DNA of 64,000 nt from Arthrobacter ipis. GTDB taxonomy: Bacteria > Actinomycetota > Actinomycetes > Actinomycetales > Micrococcaceae. Each line of letters starts with the position of its first letter. Positions within the stretch are counted from its first letter, which is position 1. Below the pieces are notes generated by a model. That model was not told the DNA's origin. It did no database searches and saw only the letters and a list, made by a program, of their open reading frames with translations. Shown piece by piece: positions 1 to 8,632 of this stretch. Made by a program: the position numbers and the translations under genes. The stretch covers positions 159,622-223,621 of the forward strand of contig NZ_JAAOXD010000009.1 in the NCBI RefSeq assembly GCF_014694315.1, in the 5' to 3' direction.

Positions 1-213
1 GGGATCCATGTTCGCGGCCGCCTCTTCGAGAGTTGGTACGTCCGTTGATTGCTGTGTTGCGTCCGGCAGGGTTTGTTCGCTCTGGGATCCCTCTTCCTCC
101 CCCGAGGCAGGGTCCAGCTCGGAAGACGAAGCGTTACCAGAGCTTTGGTCAAGCGGGGTGTCGTCGTTTTGGGCGACCTCAGAGTTGTCGTCGGGGAGGT
201 TCTCGTTGCTCAT
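1..213 (-). CDS. Acidic, disordered N-terminus of an unknown protein (partial)
   Basis: An open frame starts at an ATG (213-211) and runs off the left edge after 71 codons with no stop. An AGAAAGG ribosome-binding site precedes the ATG by about 7 bases. The visible part begins MSNENLPDDNSEVAQNDDTP and is dominated by D, E, S, N, Q and T with almost no hydrophobic residues, so it is probably an intrinsically disordered N-terminal region. I recognise no domain. The real protein may be membrane-anchored or secreted further along, which cannot be seen here. Confidence 0.5.
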   Translation of the reverse strand, partial: MSNENLPDDNSEVAQNDDTPLDQSSGNASSSELDPASGEEEGSQSEQTLPDATQQSTDVPTLEEAAANMDP

Positions 214-778
214 GATCGGGCCTTTCTGGTAAGCAGCCTGCCAATGCAACCAGCATATTGACGGAATGGCCTCCCGCGAGGCCGGCGACAACGAAAATAG
301 CCATTAGGTGCGGGCAGTGATTGACATTGCTGCAATCTAGGAATAAGCGGCGATGTCTGCGGAGATACCGTCGGCAAGACGGTCGCCATGCGTGCGCTGT
401 TTTCAAGAGAGTTCATGGTCTTTGTCGCAGGCATGTTCCGTGCTGCGGGGCGGAGGTCCTTTTCCCGCCCCGGGCTGAGGCCCCGCCCCGTGAGCACAAG
501 GGCACCGCGCAACCCGGGCCCTCGAATACCAGGCGGGGGCATTAAGATTCGTGGTTCCCCTCGGGTCGTACGCCACGAGTCCCAACCCGTAAATCAACAG
601 AACTGAAGCGGACAATAAGCTGACTGTGGATCCGGGAGCACAAGGTGGCCGATGCAACCGCCGGCGGGTACTGGGCGAGGCATAGGGTACGGCAGTCGAG
701 CAGGCCGGGCCAGGCCTCGGCGAGGTGTGGCTGCGCTGCAGTTCCAGCCGGAGAAGCCCGCCAGTACGAAATCAACGC
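214..778. other. Gene-poor stretch, nothing recognised
   Basis: Short overlapping frames occur on both strands, but none has a convincing ribosome-binding site or a recognisable protein motif. The right part is the broken downstream side of the transposase stump at 779-1045, so some of this may be degraded insertion-sequence DNA. I see no RNA gene. Confidence 0.4.
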
Positions 779-1045
779 CTACCTCCGCGGCTCCCTCACC
801 TGAGATCCCCGCCCGCGTGCCTCATACAACGGGGGAAGGCCCAGGTGCTCGGTCAATTCCGCTTCCAGCGCTGTCTCCAGCACATTCCTCGTGAGATGGT
901 TCAGCAGCCCGCCCGGGCCTACCAGGCTCACGCCCTGCTCCTTGGCCTGCGTGAGCAACTGCTCCGCAAGCTCCTTCTGATCGATGATCTCTCCCGTGAC
1001 AGGATCGATCATTACCCCTGTCATCTCGGTCGTGGACTTTGACAC
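779..1045 (-). pseudogene. IS256-family (mutator) transposase, N-terminal stump
   Basis: The frame starts at GTG (1045) behind a strong AAGGAGA site and gives 88 residues. Residues 18 to about 70 carry the typical IS256 transposase start: GEIIDQKELAEQLL, then a GPGGLLNHLTRNVLE stretch and the ALEAELTEHLG motif. After EHLG the similarity stops and the frame ends in Arg-rich sequence. IS256 transposases are about 400 residues long with a DDE catalytic core, so the whole catalytic part is missing. The intact start and ribosome-binding site beside a lost body mark this as a decayed element. No terminal inverted repeats were identified. Confidence 0.8.
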
Positions 1046-1564
1046 GGCCGTCTCCTTTCGGATCAGGCCGGAACCTCACACACCGCTTTTCTTACAGTCC
1101 CGTTGCGAGACACGAGCAGCCGCCCGTTTCACTTCGCATTGTCAGATCCATTACTGAAAGTGTGAAGCTCGAAATTTTGCCATCCGACGGGAACGGCGGT
1201 GCGTTCGAAGAACTCCGTGTCAATCTCGAATCCCAGTCCTGCTCAGGGAGAGACAGCCAGCCGTCGATGTGCTGTAGCGGCTTATCGACCGAGGCTGTCT
1301 TGAAGGGACGGGCTGAGGTGTCGTATTCGAAGAGCGGGTGTTGGCAATGGCGTGCAGGGATGCGAATTGACCGATAGCTGAAACTCGGAGCCACTCGGAA
1401 AGCCAAAACCTCTTTTGGGCCGCTCCGTCCTGTCGGCGCTCGGCCTAAACAATGGGTGATTACATGGGAAATTTCCACGACATTCCCAGATTCGCCCAGC
1501 ACCATAAGTACTACTACGACTCCAGATCCGGAGTAGCCCAAGACTGAAAGTTGAGGGAACAGCC
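1046..1564. other. Intergenic stretch without a supported gene
   Basis: A 167-codon frame runs on the minus strand (1092-1595), but its translation has no recognisable domain, its composition looks like chance, and no ribosome-binding site supports it. The base composition is lower in GC than the neighbouring metabolic genes, in keeping with an acquired or decaying edge region. Confidence 0.4.
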
Positions 1565-1717
1565 ATGGTTGAAAAAAACGCAGAGCGACATCCATCGAGC
1601 GTGCTGCTTTGGGTTGTGATGATCCCGCTCGCGGCGGTTATGGTGGCCGCACTCATTTACTTTATTGTCACTACAGCTATCCCTGTCATAGGTGAGGTAT
1701 GGAAAGCGCTTTTCTAG
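1565..1717 (+). CDS. Small single-pass membrane protein (50 aa)
   Basis: ATG at 1565 follows GAGGGA by about 6 bases. The product is 50 residues: a short charged start (MVEKNAERHPSS), one strongly hydrophobic segment at about residues 13-38 rich in V, A, I, M and L, and a short tail ending VWKALF. Topology is probably cytoplasmic N-terminus with one transmembrane helix. I do not recognise the family. A clean ribosome-binding site, a sensible membrane-helix composition and two hairpins just downstream make it more likely a real gene than chance. Its neighbours are mobile-element remnants, so context gives no function. Confidence 0.55.
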   Translation: MVEKNAERHPSSVLLWVVMIPLAAVMVAALIYFIVTTAIPVIGEVWKALF

Positions 1718-1765
1718 ACACGACCTTGGGGCGAATAGTCTGTCGGCATCCGCCGTGCACGGCGG

Positions 1766-1799
1766 GCACGAGCGGCGAGGAACGCTTCGCCGCTCGTGC
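1766..1799. terminator. GC-rich hairpin downstream of the small membrane protein
   Basis: A perfect 13-base inverted repeat (arm GCACGAGCGGCGA, positions 1766-1778 and 1787-1799) encloses an 8-base loop. There is no T-tract, which is common for actinobacterial hairpin terminators. It sits about 50 bases after the stop of the 1565-1717 gene. Confidence 0.5.
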
Positions 1800-1820
1800 G
1801 GGAGGCTCTGCGGGGCTGAG

Positions 1821-1848
1821 GTCGGGTTGGAGCACCCCCCAACCCGAC
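1821..1848. repeat. Second perfect hairpin (10-base arms)
   Basis: GTCGGGTTGG (1821-1830) pairs with CCAACCCGAC (1839-1848) around an 8-base C-rich loop. It follows the first hairpin by 22 bases. It could be a tandem terminator or the remnant of a mobile-element end. Apart from this and the first hairpin, the 1718-2090 stretch shows nothing I recognise. Confidence 0.4.
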
Positions 1849-2090
1849 GTCAGCTACACCGCTCAATAGGCGTCAGAATAGGATCCGCTTCCTGGTTACC
1901 TGACGCGCTCACGCCAAGGTCCCAGATCTCAACCTGACACATTCAGTCGCGTAAGCCGGTCCTCCAGCGCGACACCTCTAGATCGCACCCTTGCCATAAG
2001 AATTTCGCGTGAATGCTGCCTTCCCGATGGGCGTATGCCCTGCCCGAGAAACTGCCCGCTGGTGGTGCCTCAAGCGCTACACCGGCGGGC

Positions 2091-2240
2091 ATGAACGCGC
2101 ACCTCGTCGGCTACGCCCGGGAATCCAACAACGAGCAGGACCTCACGGTCCAAGGGAACGGGTCCGCCGCCCTCGGGTGCCTATTGAAGGGATCTACGGT
2201 AATCATGGAATGACGGGAGCAAGCTCGGCTGGCTCGCCCG
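2091..2240 (+). pseudogene. Serine recombinase (resolvase/invertase), frameshifted N-terminal stump
   Basis: From ATG 2091 the translation MNAHLVGYARESNNEQDLT matches the start of Tn3-type resolvases and invertases, which typically read GYARVSTxEQDLxxQ; the nucleophile serine is the S of YARES. The frame continues to about LGC, then a frameshift moves the homology to the neighbouring frame, where IEGIYGNHGMTGAS matches the usual RIYxDxxTG stretch. The frame breaks up right after. Only about 50 of the usual 180 or more residues remain, with no DNA-binding domain, so it cannot be active. Confidence 0.7.
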
Positions 2241-2279
2241 ATTCCCCCTCAGCTTCCTGAGCAGCCGTGCGCTTGACGC

Positions 2280-3275
2280 TCAGGATCGGTGAACCCGCGC
2301 CGCGAACCCGGAACCGTAGTGCTCGGCCAGTTTCGCCAGGCCCTCGTCCAGCGAGACGGCAGGCGTCCAGTCGAGGAGTTCTTGGGTCTCGCGCTGGTCG
2401 AACCAGTGGGCGGTGGAGAGTTGCTCAGCAAGGAACCTGGTCATCGGTGGCTCCTCTTTCCGGCCGGCCCAGGTCCAGAGCTTTTCCACCACCGCTCCCG
2501 CCGCCCGTGCAACCCCGCCCGGCACAGACCACGACGGCGCGGGGACGCCCCCCGCAGCGCAGATGCCTGCCAGCAGCTCGCCGACCGGGCGGGGCTCGCC
2601 GTTGCTGACGACGAGGGCCCGGCCGTGGATGTGCTCCATGCGGTGCAGCGCGGCCACGATGGCCGAGGAGGCGTTATCCACGTAGGTGGTGTCGATCAGG
2701 GCCGCCCCGGCGTCGAGCAGCGGCAGGCGGCCGTGGCCGGCACGTGCCAGGACCCGTTCCACCAGCTGGGTGTCGCCGGGGCCCCAGACGATGTGCGGGC
2801 GCACCGCCGCGACCCGGAATTCCGGAGCGTCCGCTGCCAGTGCCAACAGCTCCGCCTCGGCCTTGGTGCGGGAGTAGTCGCCGTGCGCATGCTCCGGGTC
2901 AGCCGGTTCCGCGCCCAGCCCGGCAATGGCGGCGCCCGAGTTGGCCACGGACGGCGACGACACTAGCACCAGGTCGCGCACGCCTGCCGAACGGGCGGCC
3001 CGGAGCAGGCGGCGCGTGCCTTCGACATTCACCTCGTCGAATTCCGCCGCACGGCCCGTGAACGAAACTTTTGCGGCCAAGTGGATAACGCCCTCGGCGC
3101 CGGCGACGGCGCGACCAACGGCGACATCGTCCCTGACGGACCCGCGGAAGTCCGCAGCGCTGTCGACCCCTGACGGACGGCGCTGGAACGTGGTGACCTC
3201 GTGGCCCTGGCGGACCAGCAGCCGGGCCACTTCCCGCCCCAGCAGCCCGCTGGCGCCGGTGACGAGAACCTTCAT
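2280..3275 (-). CDS. oleD: OleD, 2-alkyl-3-oxoalkanoate reductase
   Basis: An NAD(P)H-dependent ketoreductase of the extended SDR family (331 aa). In olefin synthesis it reduces the beta-keto acid made by OleA to a beta-hydroxy acid. The Rossmann motif GASGLLG lies at residues 7-13 and the catalytic YSRTK (Y-x3-K) near residue 150. A 3-beta-hydroxysteroid-dehydrogenase-like body follows, with WGPGDTQL after the active site. ATG 3275 overlaps the oleBC stop as ATGA, so the two are translationally coupled. A generic NAD-dependent epimerase would be the alternative call, but the position behind oleA and oleBC settles it. Confidence 0.9.
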   Translation of the reverse strand: MKVLVTGASGLLGREVARLLVRQGHEVTTFQRRPSGVDSAADFRGSVRDDVAVGRAVAGAEGVIHLAAKVSFTGRAAEFDEVNVEGTRRLLRAARSAGVRDLVLVSSPSVANSGAAIAGLGAEPADPEHAHGDYSRTKAEAELLALAADAPEFRVAAVRPHIVWGPGDTQLVERVLARAGHGRLPLLDAGAALIDTTYVDNASSAIVAALHRMEHIHGRALVVSNGEPRPVGELLAGICAAGGVPAPSWSVPGGVARAAGAVVEKLWTWAGRKEEPPMTRFLAEQLSTAHWFDQRETQELLDWTPAVSLDEGLAKLAEHYGSGFAARVHRS

Positions 3276-5953
3276 GGCTGGCCCGGACGGCCGCCGGCCA
3301 GCACCCGTGAAGCCCAGCGGGACAGTCGGGTCCTGTCGATCTTGGCGTTGTGCCGGATGTCGGTGGGCTGTGCGGTGACAGCGAGAACAGCGGAGACGTT
3401 GACGCCAGCCGCAAGGGCTGCCCCGCGGACACGCCCGGCAAGCTGCGGCGAAGCAGGGCCCGCCTTGCGTGCGGGAGGCACGGTCTCGACGACGGCGACG
3501 ACGGCCTGCGTCCCGGACGGACCGACCCCGACGACGGCGGCCAGCCCGACGTCGTCCAGGCGTTCGATGGCCTGTTCGGCGCCCACGGGCGTGACGACGG
3601 CAGCGGGCGCCGTCACGACGTGCGCGAGGCGTCCCTCCACCCAGAGCCGGCCGGCGGCGTCGAAGTGCCCGACGTCGCCGGTGCGGTGCCATCCGGGCAG
3701 GCTGGTGCTCTCCCGCTGGGTCAGCCAGAGCCTGTCGTAGGCTTCCTTGACGTGCGGGGAACTGACGATGATCTCGCCGGTAACCCCGGCTTCTGTCATG
3801 AAATCGGTCCCGGGTGCGGTGCCATCCGCCGCCAAGGGAACGACGGCCACGCGGGCGTCATGCACGGGCCTACCCACGCACACGCCATTGCCCGCTCCCG
3901 CCACGGTGCCGGCAGCAGCTTCGGCATCGGCGGTCTGGATCTGTTCGAGGCTGATGTCGGTGACCGGCAACGCCTCAGTCATGCCGTACGGGGTATGCAG
4001 CGAGGCCCGGGGCAGCAGCCGCTGCACCTCCGCCAGGAGCGGTTCGGGGATGGGCGCGCCGGCAGACAGAAGCAATTCGACAGCCTCCAAAGCTTGACGC
4101 CCTCCCCCGCTCACGCCATCCCGGGTGGCAAGAACGTTGCGCAAGGCCGCCGGCGAGGCGAAGACCACGGTGGCGTCTATGGCCGCGGCGGCGTCCGCCA
4201 GCGCGCGGGCCGTCAGGGTGCGGGGCGCAGTGACGTCCATGTCCGGCGTTACCGAAACGGCACCGAGCGCCGGTCCCAGCAAGGCGAACGGGGCGAAGCC
4301 CGCCACCAGACGTGCGCCCGGGCTGATCCCGAAGGTTTCGGCCACCGTATCCCGCATCGCGGCCAGCTGCCGGTGCGTGTAAAGCACGCCTTTGGCGGGA
4401 CCGGTGGAGCCGGACGTGAAGAGCACGGCAGCGTCGGCATCCGGGTCCGGAGCTTGGGCCGGACCCCGGCAAGAGAGGGTCGGGCTGACGCCGGATCCGC
4501 GCCGGCCGAGGGCGGCCAGGGAGGTTTCGACGCCGAGAAGGCGCCGGCGGGCAGCCGGCAGGTCCTGCACACTGATGCGCCGTCCCGGCCAGCCGAGCAC
4601 AGCGGCAGCCGCCAGCGCCCTGTCGATTCCGATGAGGAAATCCGGGGTGGCACCCTTAACGGCCCGGCTTAGTCCACGGCGGCCAAGGCCGGCGTCGGCC
4701 ACGACCACCACGGCACCCAGCCGCAGGCAGGCGTAGAGGGCCACGGTCAGGTCGACGCCCGGCGGAACCATCAGGCTCACCCGGCTGCCGTGCTCTACGC
4801 CGCCTTCCTTCAGGCCAGCCGCGAGGGCGGCAATGCTCTGTTCAAGCTCCCGCCAGCTGAGCGAGCGGGCGACGCTGCCGTTCGCGGCCATTTCCGCGAC
4901 GGCGGTGGACCCGCCGGCGGCTCCTGCCGCCAGCTCGGTGAGCGGCGCCCAAAGCGGCGGGACGCCGTCGGCCGGGGCGTTTGTCCGTTGAAGACCAGGT
5001 CCGCTGTCGCGCCCCAGCTCGGCAAGCCACTCGAAGACAGGAGTGGCGATGTCCCTGTCTTCCGCGACGAGATGTCCGGCACCTTCGAAGCGGTGCACTT
5101 TCGCATGCGGAAGCCGGCTGATGAGGTCCTTGAGGTACCGGTCGGAAAAGATCGGGTCCCGCGGCCCCCAGAGCATCAGCGCCGGAACCTTCAGCCCGCG
5201 CAGCCCTTCGGCGACGCCGCTGAGCGCCGGGAAGCTCGGATGCGACGGCTCCGCGGGAATGTCCGCGACAAAGTTCCCCACGCCTGCGCGGCGGGCGGCA
5301 CCACGGTAAGGGGCCATGAAGGCGCTCCGGACATCGGCGGCGAGCGGCGGGTGGGCCAGGGAATGAGTCACCCGCAGGAAGGTGTCCGACGTCGTCGTTC
5401 CCCAGCGGTGCACGGCCGGGTGCAGGGCAAGCCTCAGCGCCGGCGGGATGCCGGAGCCGGCGGGCTGGTGGACGGCGGTGTTGGTCAGCACCACGCCGGC
5501 GAGCTGCTCCGGATGTGCCAGAGCCCAGCCCAAACTGATCACGCCGCCCCAGTCGTGGCCCACCGAGACGACCGGCCCGTCCAGGCCGAGTGCATCGGTA
5601 AGGTCGCCCAGGTCGTTGATCCGGTCCGCCAGGCGCCGGAACGTGCCGGTGCGCTCCGAGTAGCCCATGTCCAGCTGGTCCACCGCCACCACACGCCACG
5701 GACGTGCGGGGTCGGATCCGGCGGCCAGCAGGCTCCGCCACAGGTAGGACCACGTCGGGTTGCCGTGCACGCACAGCAGTGTGCCGGCGGGAGTCAGCCC
5801 GCGGCGGGAGAGCTGGGCGCCATTGTCCAGGAGATGCCAGCGGCGCACCGTTCCCGGCGGATCCGCGGCGGAGGTGGACGCCACCGCAACTTCGCGCGAC
5901 CATTCGGGGTCCACGCCGGGCCAGTCCACGCCGGGCCAGCCGGCGGCTACCAA
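3272..5953 (-). CDS. oleBC: OleBC fusion: beta-lactone decarboxylase and beta-lactone synthetase
   Basis: One 893-residue chain carries two olefin-pathway enzymes. Residues 1 to about 310 are an alpha/beta hydrolase of the haloalkane-dehalogenase type (OleB), with HGNPTWSY and the nucleophile Asp134 in GHDWGG. Residues from about 330 form an AMP-ligase-like domain (OleC), with the P-loop FTSGSTGPAKG, WHRTGDVG, and the catalytic lysine in RHNAKIDR near the end. OleC closes the beta-hydroxy acid to a beta-lactone and OleB decarboxylates it to a cis-olefin. Such fusions are known from actinobacteria such as Micrococcus luteus. I chose the TTG at 5953, which has GGA upstream and overlaps the oleA stop; GTG 5929 or 5914 are alternatives, since the frame also stays open far into oleA. 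Confidence 0.9.
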   Translation of the reverse strand: MVAAGWPGVDWPGVDPEWSREVAVASTSAADPPGTVRRWHLLDNGAQLSRRGLTPAGTLLCVHGNPTWSYLWRSLLAAGSDPARPWRVVAVDQLDMGYSERTGTFRRLADRINDLGDLTDALGLDGPVVSVGHDWGGVISLGWALAHPEQLAGVVLTNTAVHQPAGSGIPPALRLALHPAVHRWGTTTSDTFLRVTHSLAHPPLAADVRSAFMAPYRGAARRAGVGNFVADIPAEPSHPSFPALSGVAEGLRGLKVPALMLWGPRDPIFSDRYLKDLISRLPHAKVHRFEGAGHLVAEDRDIATPVFEWLAELGRDSGPGLQRTNAPADGVPPLWAPLTELAAGAAGGSTAVAEMAANGSVARSLSWRELEQSIAALAAGLKEGGVEHGSRVSLMVPPGVDLTVALYACLRLGAVVVVADAGLGRRGLSRAVKGATPDFLIGIDRALAAAAVLGWPGRRISVQDLPAARRRLLGVETSLAALGRRGSGVSPTLSCRGPAQAPDPDADAAVLFTSGSTGPAKGVLYTHRQLAAMRDTVAETFGISPGARLVAGFAPFALLGPALGAVSVTPDMDVTAPRTLTARALADAAAAIDATVVFASPAALRNVLATRDGVSGGGRQALEAVELLLSAGAPIPEPLLAEVQRLLPRASLHTPYGMTEALPVTDISLEQIQTADAEAAAGTVAGAGNGVCVGRPVHDARVAVVPLAADGTAPGTDFMTEAGVTGEIIVSSPHVKEAYDRLWLTQRESTSLPGWHRTGDVGHFDAAGRLWVEGRLAHVVTAPAAVVTPVGAEQAIERLDDVGLAAVVGVGPSGTQAVVAVVETVPPARKAGPASPQLAGRVRGAALAAGVNVSAVLAVTAQPTDIRHNAKIDRTRLSRWASRVLAGGRPGQP

Positions 5954-6969
5954 ACGATTTCCATCATGGCGGTGTTCAGGCCGGAACCGACGCCCATGCA
6001 CAGCACGCGGTTCCCGGTTTCGAGGGTTTGCGCTTCGGCGGCGAGGGTCATGGGGAGCGAGGCAGGGCCCACGTTGCCCCAGTGCGGGAACGTGATGGGC
6101 ACCCTGTCCGGGTCCAGGTCGATGGCGTCGATGATGGCCTTCGTGTAGGCATTGCTGACCTGGTGCGTGACGTAGCGGTCCATGGAGCCCCAGTCCCACT
6201 CGGGCTGGGCCTCGTGCCAGGCGTCCACCACGAGCCGCAGGCCACCGTCGAGCAGGCCCCTGGTGTCGGTGGCCATGCCGTCGATGCCGCCCACGCACAG
6301 TTCATGGTGCTCGGTGCCGGCCCGCATCACGCCGCCGACGATCCGGTGCGCGCCGGGGTGCTCGTCCGCCGGGCCCAGCACCGCTGCAGCGGCTCCGGAA
6401 CCCAGGGTGAGGGTGGCGAACTCGCGGTTGAAGTCCTCGCGGGTGGTTTCGGGCCGCTGCAGCCGGGCCAAGGTGGCCTCCTGCGTGGCCTGGGCATCTT
6501 CACCGTTGACAATCATCGCGTACTTAATCTGGCCGGAGTCGATCATGTTGGCCGCCAGGGCCATGCCGTTGACGAATCCGAGGCAGGCGTTGGCCAGGTC
6601 GAAGTTCATAGCCGACGACGGCAGGCTCAGTCCGTGGTGGATCTTCACCGCGACGGACGGTTCGAGGTTGCGCCGGGTGACCGAGGTGTTGATCAGCAGG
6701 CCGATTTCGGATGCGCCGACGCCGGCTTCGGCCAGGGCCTTTGCGCCCGCTTCGACCGCCGCATCATCGAACGATGTCCCGGCGGCCCACCAGCGGCGGT
6801 GCGTGATGCCGGCGACGCGTTCAAGCAGCCGCGGCGGGAACTTCAGCCGCTGCAGGGTGGAAGCCAGCCTCCGGTCGAAATCCGTGGAGCTCACGATCCT
6901 CGGAGCCTCGACACTGCTTACCGAAAGCAGCGCGGTGTTGCTATGTCGGAAGGTTGCGTTCCCTGCCAA
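5947..6969 (-). CDS. oleA: OleA, acyl-CoA head-to-head condensing thiolase
   Basis: A thiolase-superfamily enzyme (340 aa) that joins two fatty acyl-CoAs to a 2-alkyl-3-ketoacid, the first step of long-chain olefin synthesis. The acylated cysteine is Cys129 in the NACLGF motif. A conserved Glu lies in RRNLEPS near residue 103, and the C-terminal part holds FPHWGNVGPAS with the catalytic His and Asn. The start is TTG at 6969 with AGGGG six bases upstream. A FabH-type ketosynthase III would be the alternative, but the oleBC-oleD context makes OleA nearly certain. It is first in the minus-strand operon, and its promoter region is shared with the divergent MFS gene. Confidence 0.92.
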   Translation of the reverse strand: MAGNATFRHSNTALLSVSSVEAPRIVSSTDFDRRLASTLQRLKFPPRLLERVAGITHRRWWAAGTSFDDAAVEAGAKALAEAGVGASEIGLLINTSVTRRNLEPSVAVKIHHGLSLPSSAMNFDLANACLGFVNGMALAANMIDSGQIKYAMIVNGEDAQATQEATLARLQRPETTREDFNREFATLTLGSGAAAAVLGPADEHPGAHRIVGGVMRAGTEHHELCVGGIDGMATDTRGLLDGGLRLVVDAWHEAQPEWDWGSMDRYVTHQVSNAYTKAIIDAIDLDPDRVPITFPHWGNVGPASLPMTLAAEAQTLETGNRVLCMGVGSGLNTAMMEIVW

Positions 6970-7115
6970 TTCAAGCCCCTATTCGTTTCTGTCCTGCATT
7001 CATGCGGTGACTGTACCCATAAGTGCATAAGTGCAAGCCCAAGAGCTTAACTATGATGGTGCGAACCCGGATCCTCCACATTTGCCTCCCGTGGCACCTT
7101 TACTTGAGGCAGGCC

Positions 7116-7143
7116 GACGACGGCGGGACGTCCCGCCGTCGTC
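7116..7143. repeat. Perfect 28-base palindrome, copy 1 of a dispersed family
   Basis: Half-site GACGACGGCGGGAC followed directly by its reverse complement, so the element has no loop. It lies between oleA and the MFS gene. An extended copy is at 9051-9084 and a related hairpin with an ACAA loop at 23666-23699. Both perfect copies are followed by CCG(C/T)TTA. Confidence 0.85.
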
Positions 7144-7178
7144 CGTTAAGGGCCGTATCCGTGCCCGCCGGCCGTCAG

Positions 7179-7184
7179 TACACT
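7179..7184 (+). promoter_or_regulatory. Likely -10 box of a leaderless MFS transcript
   Basis: TACACT ends 7 bases before the ATG at 7192 and there is no Shine-Dalgarno sequence. The spacing places the transcription start at or next to the start codon, which suggests a leaderless mRNA. Confidence 0.45.
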
Positions 7185-7191
7185 GGGACGC

Positions 7192-8619
7192 ATGACCGAG
7201 CAGGAAGCCGCCCCGGTCCAGGACGCCGAGGCTCCGACTCTCACCGATCCCGACGCCGTCGATACTTCCTTGCGCAGTCCCGAACAGCGGTCCCGCACCT
7301 TCGCCGGGATCCTGGTGAATACCGCGCTTGCCAACGTCACCACCAGCTACCTCTGGTTCGCGCTGACGTTCTGGGTGTACCTGGGGACGCGCAATGTGAT
7401 CGCCACGGGGGTGGTCGGCGGCGCGTACATGCTGTTGATCGCCCTTTCCAGCATCAGCTTCGGCACCTTCGTGGACCGCTACCGCAAGCTGGCGGTGATG
7501 CGCTTCGCCGCCGGGTTCACCCTGGTGATGTTCATGGTGTCCGGGGTCATGTTCCTCCTGACGCCCGCAGCCCAGATCCTGGACCTGGCCCAGCCCTGGT
7601 TCTGGGTGTTCACGCTGATCATCCTGGTTGGGGCGGTGGTGGAAAACCTGCGCAACATCGCGCTGTCCACCACGGTAACCATCCTCATCGAGCCGGACCG
7701 GAGGGCCAACGCCAACGGGCTGGTGGGCATGGTGCAGGGGCTGATGTTCATCGTCACCTCCCTGCTCTCCGGGCTGTCCGTCGGGCTGCTGGGCATGGGG
7801 TGGACCATCGTCGTCGCCCTGGTGCTCACCGCCATGGCGTTCGCGCACCTGCTCACCCTGCGCATGCCCGAGGAACTGCGCGCCGCCGCTACTGATGCGC
7901 AAGGCGGATTCGATCTGCGCGGTTCACTCGCCGCCGTGTTTGCCATCGCCGGGCTGTTCGCGCTCATCCTGTTTTCCACGTTCAACAATTTCATCGGCGG
8001 CGTTTACATGGCGCTGATGGATCCGTACGGGCTGGAGATGTTCTCCGTGGAGATGTGGGGGGCCGTCTTCGCGCTCGGGTCCACCGGGTTCATCGTGGGC
8101 GGCGCACTGATCGGCAAATTCGGGCTCGGCGCCAACCCGCTGCGCACCTTACTCATCGCCGTGGCCGTGATGGGGCTCCTCGGCGCAGTGTTCACGCTGC
8201 GGGAGTGGGCCTGGCTGTACGTCGCGGGCATCTGGCTGTACCTGGTTCTGATACCGTTCGTGGAGGCCGCCGAGCAGACTGTCATCCAACAGGTGGTCCC
8301 CCTGTCCCGCCAGGGCCGGGTGTTCGGATTCGCCATGGCCTTCGAGTCCGCCGCGGCGCCGGTCACCGCATTCCTTATTGCCCCGATAGCCCAGTTCTGG
8401 ATCATCCCGTATGCGCGGTCCGCTGAGGGCGCCGCCCAGCTGGCCCCGCTTCTGGGCGAGGGCACCTCCCGCGGCATCGCACTGGTGTTTCTGGTGGCCG
8501 GAATCATCATGATCGCCGCCGCGTTGGCGGCCTTTCTGACGCCGGTTTACCGCCGGGTTTCGGCATCATATGCGCGGGCAGCCTTGGACGCCCCGGAGGC
8601 TGCGACACCCTCTGCATGA
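7192..8619 (+). CDS. MFS transporter
   Basis: A 475-residue inner-membrane transporter. About 35 polar N-terminal residues precede roughly 12 hydrophobic segments. The loop between helices 2 and 3 reads GTFVDRYRKLAVMR, the usual MFS motif-A position. A polar central loop near residue 225 (MPEELRAAATDAQGG) separates the two six-helix halves. The substrate cannot be told from sequence; its divergent placement next to oleA could suggest export of a lipid or drug, but that is only inference. No ribosome-binding site is visible and the -10 box lies just before the ATG. A C-terminal polar tail ends the protein. Confidence 0.85.
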   Translation: MTEQEAAPVQDAEAPTLTDPDAVDTSLRSPEQRSRTFAGILVNTALANVTTSYLWFALTFWVYLGTRNVIATGVVGGAYMLLIALSSISFGTFVDRYRKLAVMRFAAGFTLVMFMVSGVMFLLTPAAQILDLAQPWFWVFTLIILVGAVVENLRNIALSTTVTILIEPDRRANANGLVGMVQGLMFIVTSLLSGLSVGLLGMGWTIVVALVLTAMAFAHLLTLRMPEELRAAATDAQGGFDLRGSLAAVFAIAGLFALILFSTFNNFIGGVYMALMDPYGLEMFSVEMWGAVFALGSTGFIVGGALIGKFGLGANPLRTLLIAVAVMGLLGAVFTLREWAWLYVAGIWLYLVLIPFVEAAEQTVIQQVVPLSRQGRVFGFAMAFESAAAPVTAFLIAPIAQFWIIPYARSAEGAAQLAPLLGEGTSRGIALVFLVAGIIMIAAALAAFLTPVYRRVSASYARAALDAPEAATPSA

Positions 8620-8632
8620 GTAGACGGCGCTT

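Noticed and set aside
1092..1595. 167-codon minus-strand frame in the edge region
   Set aside because: No ribosome-binding site, no recognisable motif, and its composition looks like chance; it also overlaps the start of the better supported 1565-1717 gene.
3350..4672. A 440-codon plus-strand frame inside oleBC
   Set aside because: Antisense shadow; oleBC on the other strand contains every expected motif.
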